Below are positions 6,947-14,400 of a stretch of 16,896 nucleotides of DNA, piece by piece. This stretch comes from JBCBSZ01 sp039197885. GTDB lineage: Bacteria > Actinomycetota > Acidimicrobiia > Acidimicrobiales > Poriferisodalaceae. Numbering within the stretch: the stretch's first letter is position 1; every line of letters begins with the position of its first letter. Location of the stretch: NCBI GenBank assembly GCA_039197885.1, contig JBCCTY010000060.1, forward strand, positions 1 to 16,896, read 5' to 3'. The translations under genes were made by a program, and so were the position numbers. The notes below the pieces were generated by a model. It searched no databases, was not told the origin of the DNA, and saw only the letters and a program-made list of their open reading frames with translations.

Positions 6947-7646
6947 CCGGCGCCGAGGCGTCGGGTCCCAGCGCCCTCACCACGAGGTAGACGGGCTGCA
7001 GCGCCGAGCCCGGGCGGGTCTCGGACCATGCCGGCTCGGCGGGTGGTTCGACGACCCGATCGATCCTCAGACCGGCCGTCCTCAGGGCGTTCAAGTAGGT
7101 GGAGATCGTCCGATGGTTCGCCCCGACGCGCTGGCGAAGCGTCGAGGCCGAGCCCGTCGCGAACCATCGTCCCTCGGCGTGGTAGCCGTCGTCGGGTGGC
7201 CACGCCGGGTCGGCGCCGTCACCGCCGGCGAAGCAGGGGTGCAGGATCGACCACACGAACCGACCACCCGATGTGAGAGCGAGGGCCACGTTGGCGAGGG
7301 TCGACGGCAGGTCGTCGATGTCGGAGAGCCCGAAGTGACACGTCACCAGGTCGAACGAACCGGCCGTCGGCTCGAAGTGCGCTGCGTCAGCCTGGAGGTA
7401 CCGGACCCGATCGCCCCTGCTCCGAGCTCGTTCGAGGAGGCGGGTCGAGACGTCGAGTCCGGTGACCGTCAGCCCTCGCCGTGCCAGCTCCCGGGCGACG
7501 AGTCCGTCGCCGCAGGCGAGATCGAGGGCGGCTTCTCCCGGGACCGGAGCGGCGAGATCGAAGAGTGCCGTGGTGACGGGCCGCTGCAGGTCGTCGTCCG
7601 CCGGGACATAGGAGTCGGCCACCTCGTCGTACCGGGCGTTCGCCAT
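6930..7646 (-). CDS. Class I SAM-dependent methyltransferase
   Basis: This 238-residue cytoplasmic protein has the Rossmann methyltransferase fold. Motif I is LDLACGDG (41-48), followed by the acidic-loop GLDVS (about 62-66), QADAAHFE, and FDLVTCHFGLSDI (motif IV region), then a post-core segment with SILHPCFAG. The HPCF segment occurs in several uncharacterised Methyltransf_11-type enzymes. The substrate cannot be predicted. It lies 35 bases after the kinase-like/GNAT gene and is the last gene of a three-gene − strand unit. A run of G's sits directly against the ATG instead of a spaced Shine-Dalgarno. The 3' end overlaps the nitroreductase-like gene tail to tail. Confidence 0.9.
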   Translation of the reverse strand: MANARYDEVADSYVPADDDLQRPVTTALFDLAAPVPGEAALDLACGDGLVARELARRGLTVTGLDVSTRLLERARSRGDRVRYLQADAAHFEPTAGSFDLVTCHFGLSDIDDLPSTLANVALALTSGGRFVWSILHPCFAGGDGADPAWPPDDGYHAEGRWFATGSASTLRQRVGANHRTISTYLNALRTAGLRIDRVVEPPAEPAWSETRPGSALQPVYLVVRALGPDASAPVTGPG

Positions 7647-7681
7647 CCCCCATGCTCGCGTGCCCGATCGCAGCGATCCCG

Positions 7682-9028
7682 TCAGCTCGGCCCGAGCAGG
7701 TGGACGCAGCGGTGGCCGAGTGCCTCGGTCGGCAGCTCGTCGAGCACGGTGCCGAGCTCGGTGTACGGCGTGTCGTGCTCGAGCATGACGGCCCGAAGCC
7801 CGGCGCGCTGTCCCGCCGCCAGCGTCGTGCCGAGGCAGCTCCGCACGAGTGCCACCGCATCGGGGCCGACCTCGGCGATCGGACCGCTCGGCGGCACGAA
7901 CCCGTCGGCGCCGTCGGCGAAGGGACCGGTGTGGATGCAGGTCGCGACGACGGCCTCGCCGCCGACCCGTCCCACGGCGAGGGTGCCGTCGACCGGAGGG
8001 CCGGCCACCACGAAGTGCGGTCGGTGCGGATCGGCGACCGAGCGGCCGGCCCAGCCGTGGTGGGCGACGTAGACGCGCTCGTACAGCTCGACGACCTCGT
8101 CGGAGACCGGCTCGATGTCGACGGTCGCGTCGGCCGGTGGAGGGGTGGGCGCGGCGAGCTCGGCGAGCTCGAGTCGCACGGTGCGGCTCTCGACGGGCGA
8201 CGTCGCACCGAGCCCGTCGAGGAGCGGGCCGAGCGGGTCGTCGACGGCGACGTTGAACAGGAGCGGCCGGTCGGCGGACTCGATCGCTGCGGCGAGCGCG
8301 GCGAGCAGCACCGGGTCAGGATCGGGGAGCAGCGGTTCGACGAAGACGACGTCGGGATGGCGATGGCTCAACCGCGCGACCAGCGCTCCTCGCGGAACGC
8401 CATCGGCGCCCCGCACGACGTGGGTCCGACGCCGACGAGGATGGTCGGCGTCGGGTTCGAGTCGGGCGTCGGCGACCTCGACGCCCGTACGAGCGCCCAG
8501 GGACGTGACCTCGATGCGCTCGCGGAGCAGCTCGACCAGGGCGTCGACGACCTCGTCGGTGCCGAGTTCGGTCGTGTCGATCGTCGGCGCCCCCGCCAGG
8601 GCGGGAGCGGCCGACCGCAGCTGCTGGACGTGCGCCTGCCGATCCGATGCTCGGGCGAGACGGGGGCGGAGGGTGCCGCTCGGCGCCGCGAGACGTCGGA
8701 GCAGCGCGTCGTCGGCGGCGTCGAGTCGGACGATCGTCCCGGTGCCTGCCAACAGGTCGACGTTCCGCCGGTCGAGCAGGGTGCGCTCGCCGGTGGCGAT
8801 CACGAGGTGCGAGCGTGCGGCCAGATCCCGGACGGCGTCGTGAGCGAGCCGGCGGAGGCGCTCGTCGCCATCGGGCTGGGCGACGAGCTCGTCGCGGTGG
8901 CCGTGCAGCTCGGCCAGGTGGGCGTCGGCGTCGACGAAGGTCCGGTGGAGCCGCTCGGCGAGCCGTCGTCCCACCGTGGTCGTGCCGCTGCCCGGGGGCC
9001 CGGCGAGCACGATGTTCCCGTCGGTCAC
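7682..9028 (-). CDS. Fusion of degenerate shikimate-kinase-like domain and tandem GNAT-like region
   Basis: The 448-residue protein starts with a P-loop NTPase fold of shikimate kinase type (about 5-170). The P-loop is GPPGSGTTT (10-18), so the Walker A lysine is Thr. The FVDADAHLAE segment resembles the shikimate site, but the GGG motif is GER (80-82); RPRL at 121-124 resembles the lid. The domain may therefore not phosphorylate anything. Residues about 175-448 look like two GNAT acetyltransferase halves: VFVEPLLPDPDPVLLAALAAA with a following GLGA (about 228-275), and a second unit with DIEPVSDEVVELYERVY, AVGRVGGEAVVAT and GLRAVMLEHD. Tandem GNATs such as mycothiol synthase are a precedent. 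The GTG start overlaps the CinA-like stop (GTGA), implying coupling. The frame is open far upstream, but that part is antisense to other genes. Confidence 0.78.
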   Translation of the reverse strand: MTDGNIVLAGPPGSGTTTVGRRLAERLHRTFVDADAHLAELHGHRDELVAQPDGDERLRRLAHDAVRDLAARSHLVIATGERTLLDRRNVDLLAGTGTIVRLDAADDALLRRLAAPSGTLRPRLARASDRQAHVQQLRSAAPALAGAPTIDTTELGTDEVVDALVELLRERIEVTSLGARTGVEVADARLEPDADHPRRRRTHVVRGADGVPRGALVARLSHRHPDVVFVEPLLPDPDPVLLAALAAAIESADRPLLFNVAVDDPLGPLLDGLGATSPVESRTVRLELAELAAPTPPPADATVDIEPVSDEVVELYERVYVAHHGWAGRSVADPHRPHFVVAGPPVDGTLAVGRVGGEAVVATCIHTGPFADGADGFVPPSGPIAEVGPDAVALVRSCLGTTLAAGQRAGLRAVMLEHDTPYTELGTVLDELPTEALGHRCVHLLGPS

Positions 9029-9516
9029 GGCGCGTCGCGCAGCCCGGACTCGAGCAGGTCGAGGGCCTCCAGCGCGAACGTCGTCATGTTGGCGACCCGG
9101 TCGTTCGAGCCGGTCAACAGGTGGCGGGTGGCCACTGTGGGCCCGTCGACCGCGAACCAGGCATGGCCGGCCGGATCGCCGTACGGGTTGCCGTCGGGAC
9201 CGGCGGCCCCGCCCTCGCCCAGGCCCCAGTCCGATGCCAGCACGATGCGCGCCGACTCGGCGAGGAGCCGGGCGAAGGGTTCGCTCGCCCCTCGGAGACG
9301 GTCGGGTCGAGGCACGGCGTCGCCGAGGAACCCGTCGAGCGCGGCGCGGGTGTAGATGACCGCACCCCCGCGCATGTGACCGGACGCCCCCGGCATCGAC
9401 AGCAGCGCCGCCGACACGAGCCCGCCGCACGACCCCTCGGCGACGGCCACCGTCTCTCCTCGCTCGCGGAGGAGGCCGCCGACCACCGCGCCCCGCTCGA
9501 TCAGTCGTGGGTCCAT
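9025..9516 (-). CDS. Stand-alone CinA C-terminal domain protein (PncC-like)
   Basis: The family includes nicotinamide-nucleotide amidase PncC, which recycles NMN, and the C-terminal part of CinA. This 163-residue protein covers the full domain: VAVAEGSCGGLVSAALLSMP (23-42), SGHMRGGAVIYT, ASEPFARLLAESAR and LGEGGAAGPDGNPYGDPAGH (about 118-137). In PncC the catalytic serine lies in ESCTGG; here the segment reads EGSCGG, so when the GG is aligned the serine position is Gly and Ser/Cys are shifted by one. Activity as an amidase is therefore uncertain. It is the first gene of the − strand unit and its stop overlaps the next start by four bases. No spaced Shine-Dalgarno precedes the ATG. Confidence 0.85.
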   Translation of the reverse strand: MDPRLIERGAVVGGLLRERGETVAVAEGSCGGLVSAALLSMPGASGHMRGGAVIYTRAALDGFLGDAVPRPDRLRGASEPFARLLAESARIVLASDWGLGEGGAAGPDGNPYGDPAGHAWFAVDGPTVATRHLLTGSNDRVANMTTFALEALDLLESGLRDAP

Positions 9517-9640
9517 CCCCGCATCTCAGCACGCTCTCGCGACGCGTGTCGGCCGACGTGCGGGGTGCCTCGACGACTACGGTGCGGGGCCGCCGTGCAC
9601 GGGGGGTGCGCGGCGACGAGGGGGACGAGGGGGGACGAGC
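9517..9640. promoter_or_regulatory. Divergent intergenic region
   Basis: This 124-base gap lies between two genes read away from each other, so it should hold promoters for both. A -10-like TACGGT at 9578-9583 faces the + strand gene, without a recognisable -35. Near the + start is a purine-rich run with GACGAG three times (9615, 9624, 9634); the GAGGGGGGA part (9627-9635) is a good Shine-Dalgarno for ATG 9641. No clear operator palindrome was found. Confidence 0.35.
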
Positions 9641-11398
9641 ATGGTCGACCGCTGGTTGGTCGAGACGGACCTGAACGAGGACTGGGACTTCTACACGAGG
9701 GCCAACGTCGGGGAGGTGTTCCCCGATCCGGTCGCCCCGCTGTCGTTCTTCTACTTCCAGAACGACGACGGGCTCGGAGGCTCCGAGCACGGCTTCCGCG
9801 ACGCCTACTACCGGATCGGGGTGATGACCCCCGACGAGCTGCCGAAGGACGAGTGCGTCTTCCTCGGCGTCACCGGCGGCTACGCGTACCTCAACGCGAG
9901 TGCGCTCAGGATGCTCGGCCACCGCGCACCGGGCATGACGGCGAAGGACATCGACGACTCGTTCTTCGGCGATGCGCCCGGCGTGCCGGAGTTCGTGGTG
10001 AAGGAGGGCTTCGATCGCGACGAGTTGACCGCCAGGATCGGTGAGACCTTCCAGTGGGTGCTGACCACACCGGATCTGCCGGACGTCCTCGCCCACGAGC
10101 GGACCATGAACCAGCTGCGGGCCGACCGGTCCGACCTGTCGGCGATGTCCGACGTCGAGTTGGTCGATCACGCCATGGCCATCGCCGACGAGCACTTCCG
10201 GACGCTGTTCGGCGAGCACATCTTCGTGACGTTCCTGGCCACGGTCCCGGTGGGCATCATCACCGGGACCTGCGACGCCGTGGGACGCCCGGCCGACGCG
10301 CTCAAGCTCATCGCCGGCCTGGGCGACGTCGAGTCGGCCGCACCGTCGATGGCGATGTGGGACCTGGGCCGCCTCGCCGCCGGGTCCGACGACCTCGGTG
10401 AGCTGTTCGATGCCGGCACCGGCGGCCTCGACGCCAGGCTCCGTGCTGCGTCGAGCCCCGACGCCCGGACGTTCGTGGAGCGCTTCGACCAGTTCGTGTA
10501 CGCCTACGGGTGCCGAGGTCCCAACGAGTGGGAGTCGCGCTCGCCGACCTGGGAGACCGAACCCGACCTCGCGCTCGCCGCCATCGACCGGATGCGCCTC
10601 TCGGACGAGTCGCAGGCGCCCGCCGACAGCAACGCCGCCCGGGCCGCCGAGCGGGAGGCGCTCGGCGCGGAGATCGCCGCGATGATCGAGGGCGACGCCG
10701 AGGCGCACGGCCAGTTCCTCGCCGCGCTGTCGGCGGCGCAGGTGTTCATGCCGGGCCGGGAGCGGACCAAGACCAACTGCATCAAGCTCGTGCACGAGTT
10801 CCGCATGGCCTTCCACGAGCTCGGTCATCGATGCGTGGCGGACGGCCGGATGAACGACCACCGCGACTTCGGCCTCATGACCCGACCGGAGCTGATCGGC
10901 TTCGTGCGGGGCGAGGTCGATCTCGATCTCGACGAGCTCCGACGCCGGGCCGACCTCATGGTCGAGGTGGCGGCGCTGCAGGAGCCCTTCCTGTTCCACG
11001 GCGGTCGTCCGGACATGTCGACGTACCCGCGTCGAGACGCCGTCCCGGTCGAGGAGGCGCTCCCCGGTGAGATCCTCCAGGGCGTGCCCGGGTGCCCCGG
11101 CAGCTACCGGGGCACCGCTCGGGTCGTGCTCGACTCCCACGAGCCGGCCGGGCTGGACCCGGGCGACATCCTCGTCGCGCCGATCACCGATCCCTCGTGG
11201 ACGCCGCTGTTCGTCCCCGCGGGCGGCGTCGTCGTCGATGTCGGCGCACCGTTGAGCCACGCCATCATCGTCAGCCGCGAGCTGGGGATCCCGTGCGCCG
11301 TGTCGGTCACCGACGCGACCAAGCGGATCCCGGACGGCGCCACGATCGAGGTCGACGGCGACACCGGGAAGGTGACGGTCCTCGACCTCGGGCGGTGA
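9641..11398 (+). CDS. PEP-utilising-enzyme mobile-domain protein lacking an ATP-grasp domain
   Basis: The C-terminal 100 residues are the swivelling phosphohistidine domain of PEP synthase, pyruvate phosphate dikinase and rifampicin phosphotransferase. It shows GDILVAPITDPSWTPLF, GGVVVDVGAPLSHA and SRELGIPCAVSV, with the phosphate-carrying histidine at residue 540. The N-terminus carries TRANVGEVFPDPVAPLS (about 20-36), also typical of this group's substrate-binding region. The rest of 40-460 looks largely helical. The 585 residues contain no ATP-grasp nucleotide-binding domain, which in rifampicin phosphotransferase precedes these parts, so the phosphate source is unclear. ATG 9641 follows GAGGGGGGA by five bases. 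No signal peptide or membrane segment is seen. The neighbours do not suggest a substrate. The gene converges on the giant protein gene with a 43-base gap. Confidence 0.85.
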   Translation: MVDRWLVETDLNEDWDFYTRANVGEVFPDPVAPLSFFYFQNDDGLGGSEHGFRDAYYRIGVMTPDELPKDECVFLGVTGGYAYLNASALRMLGHRAPGMTAKDIDDSFFGDAPGVPEFVVKEGFDRDELTARIGETFQWVLTTPDLPDVLAHERTMNQLRADRSDLSAMSDVELVDHAMAIADEHFRTLFGEHIFVTFLATVPVGIITGTCDAVGRPADALKLIAGLGDVESAAPSMAMWDLGRLAAGSDDLGELFDAGTGGLDARLRAASSPDARTFVERFDQFVYAYGCRGPNEWESRSPTWETEPDLALAAIDRMRLSDESQAPADSNAARAAEREALGAEIAAMIEGDAEAHGQFLAALSAAQVFMPGRERTKTNCIKLVHEFRMAFHELGHRCVADGRMNDHRDFGLMTRPELIGFVRGEVDLDLDELRRRADLMVEVAALQEPFLFHGGRPDMSTYPRRDAVPVEEALPGEILQGVPGCPGSYRGTARVVLDSHEPAGLDPGDILVAPITDPSWTPLFVPAGGVVVDVGAPLSHAIIVSRELGIPCAVSVTDATKRIPDGATIEVDGDTGKVTVLDLGR

Positions 11399-11432
11399 CG
11401 CCCGCCGACCTCCGCTCCGGCTCAGCGACCTG

Positions 11433-11452
11433 CGGTGAGGCTCACCGAGCCT
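11433..11452. terminator. Overlapping hairpins between convergent genes
   Basis: Two mutually exclusive 6-bp stems overlap here: CGGTGA/TCACCG (11433-11438 with 11442-11447, loop GGC) and AGGCTC/GAGCCT (11438-11443 with 11447-11452, loop ACC). They cover the stop codon of the − strand gene and lie about 35 bases after the + strand stop. Either could act as a weak bidirectional terminator; T-runs are absent. Confidence 0.3.
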
Positions 11453-14400
11453 GGTTCTCGTAGAGGTGGAGGCGGCGATGGGTCCAGCCGATCGACACGA
11501 CATCGAGGTCGCCGTCGAGGTCGAAGTCGGCCAACTGGGTGCCATCGTGGTGCTCGTCCCCCCGATGGATCAGGTGTCGGACCCAGGTGTCGGGATCGAC
11601 CTGCTCGAGGACGAACTGGCCGAGTGATCCGGTGTCGGGGTTGAGGTGCTCGCCCACGACCACGTCGACGTCGCCGTCGCCGTCGAGGTCGCCGACGTCC
11701 AGGCTCGATGCCCAGGCCGGGCCGACGTCGGTGATGGTGTGGGGCGTCCAGGGCTCGGTCGGGTCGTCGCCCTGCTCGAACCAGCGCACCTTGCCGTCGG
11801 GGTCGTGGGCGAACCCGACGACGGCGTCGAGGTCACCGTCACCGTCGACGTCGACGAGCCGGTTGCGGTCCGGCTCGCCGGGCAACGAGTGGATCACGAT
11901 CCGCGTCACCAGGCCGCCGTCGTTGCGGAACCAGGCCTCACCATCGAACAGGTCGGCGTCGCCGTCACCGTCGATGTCGCCGACCGAGAGCTCCTCGCCG
12001 TAGACCGTCGGATGGGCGATGCGACGAGTCCAGGTCCCCGTCCGGATCGCCGACCCGGAGGGCACGGTGAGCACCTGGAGGCCGTCCTCACCGTCCTCCC
12101 ACGAGAGGGCGACCTCGACCACGCCGGGGACGAGCTCGACGGCCACGGCTCCCTGCAGGAACCGGCCCGTCGCCGGTGTGATGTTGGTCCGGACGGTGAA
12201 CGAGCCCGTGCCGTCGTTCTCGGCCCACGCGAGGTCGCTGTTCGGACGTGAGCCCTCGGCCTCGGTGCCGAGCACGTCGAGATCGCCGTCGCCGTCGAGA
12301 TCGGCGACCACGGCCATCTGGTTGAGTGGGGCTCCGATGGTCGACCGCACCCAGGTGCCGTCGAGCGATCCCGGGTTGCGCCACCACCAGCCACCGGACA
12401 CGACATCGTCGAAGCCGTCGCCGTCGAGGTCGCCGTGCTCGACGAAGATCGTCCTCCACGGCACCGACGAGTCGGGCACCGATCGCACCCAGTCGTCGAG
12501 GGGCAGCGGCGCCACGCCGTCGTTCCACCAGACGTTGAGGCCCCGGGGCCGGAAGGGCTTGCCGAACAGGTCGAGGTCGCCGTCGCCGTCGAGGTCGGCC
12601 AGGCGGGACTCGTGCTGCGACACCCCGCTCGCGACGAGCTGCTCGGTGAACTCGCCGGTGCCGTCGCCGTAGAGGATCCGGGTGTCGGGCACGGTGTCGC
12701 TCAGCCCGATCTCGGCGGTCAGGAGATCGAGCTGGCCGTCGCCGTTCACGTCGCCGACGTCGAGGCTGTGGCCGTATTCGGAGCTCTCCAGGATCGTCCG
12801 GCCGACCCAGGTCGACCCATCCCACTCGTAGAGGCGGAGGGGGCCCACGGCGTCGCCGGAGTCGAAGACGACCTCCGGTCGCCCACCGTCGATCAGTTGG
12901 GCGGCGGCGGCCCGGGTGAAGGCCTGCGAGGCGTCGATCTCGAAGGCCGTGAACGTCGTGCCGGAGTTCCAGCGGAGCCAGAAGCCCGCGCCGACGACGT
13001 CGTCGACGCCATCGAGATCGATGTCGGCGATGTCGAGGCCCTCGGCGGCCGAGGGTCGGGAGAAGATCTGCGTGGCCGGCCACGGCTCGCGGGTCGGATC
13101 GGTCGGGATCTCGGCGAAGAAGAGCCGGTTGCCGCCCTGCTGGTTCCAGTAGAGGAGCTCGAGGTCACCGTCGCCGTCCACGTCGCCGAAGGCCTGGTCG
13201 TGGTGCTTGTTCGAGCCCGACGACTTGATCTCTCGCCGTGTCCAGCGCTGATCGAGGGTCGGTGCCGGGTTCTCCCACCAGAAGAGCCGGTTGCCGGTCA
13301 GGTCCTCGCCGATCACCAGGTCGAGGTCGCCGTCGTCGTCGATGTCGGCGAAGGTGCCTCCGGCCTCGAGGCGGAGCAGGTCGGGCTCGATCGTGCGCAC
13401 GACCCACTGGTCGCCGTCGAGCTCGTACCAGACGAGCGACGGACCGCTCGAGTCCCGTCGACCGCCGATCACCATGTCGTCGATGCCGTCGCCGTTCACG
13501 TCGAACGCGGCGGCGACGGTCTGGTCGCGCTGGTCGAGGCCGAAGGGGAGCGTCCCGTCGTCGGTGGAGATGCGACGCCACTCGACCGGGCCGCTCCCCC
13601 CGATCGACCCGCCACCCTGCTCCGTGGCGGTGATGCGCACGGTGTCCGACGTCGTCGCACCCTCGTCGTCGGTCACGGTGAGCGTGACGTCGTAGGTGCC
13701 GGGCTCGACGAAAGTGTGCTCGACGACCGGGCCGGACGCACTCGTACCGTCCCCGAGGTCCCAGGCGTGGGCGACGACCGACCCGTCGGGGTCGGTCGAT
13801 CCACTGCCGTCGAAGGTGACCGTCAGCGGCGCCGGGCCACGGGTCGAGGTCGAGCCGAGCGACGCGATGGGGGCCCGGTTGGGGAGCTCGGCGTCGCCGG
13901 AGGGACCGGCGAGCGCGTTCTGCTCGACCTCGCCGGCGGTGAGGGCCCGGTCGTAGAGCGCGACGAGGTGGAGGGTGCCCAGCCATGGGCGGCTCCCGTC
14001 GGGCTCGTTGCCGAGTGCGAGGGCGAAGCTGTCGTCCCAGGACGCGAGCGATCCACCGACCGATCCGACGCTGCGGGCCACGCCGTCGAGGTAGATGCGG
14101 GTGGTGCCGTCGGCCGAACGGGTGGCGACCACGTGGGTGAGATCGGTGTCGAGCGTGCCGCGACCGGTCGCGGTGGCCGGACGGCCGTTGTCGTCGGTCG
14201 CCGAGCTGCGAACCCGGACCTCGACGCGGTCGCTGCCGTCGTTCGAGACGCCCTGGCCGAGCGTGAGGTTCCGGTCGCGGATGCCGTCGGAGATCGTGAC
14301 GATCCGGGCCGGGCCGTTCTGGGTGAGGTTGCCGGCCTCGATCCACGCCTCGACGGTCAGCTCGCTGCTGGTGGCGATCGCCTGCGAGACGGCGGTCGCC

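Noticed and set aside
9029..11545. Upstream extension of the kinase-like/GNAT frame to 1287 codons
   Set aside because: The extension is antisense to the PEP-utiliser gene and overlaps the CinA-like gene in another frame. Similarity to a real protein starts only at GTG 9028, which overlaps the preceding stop.
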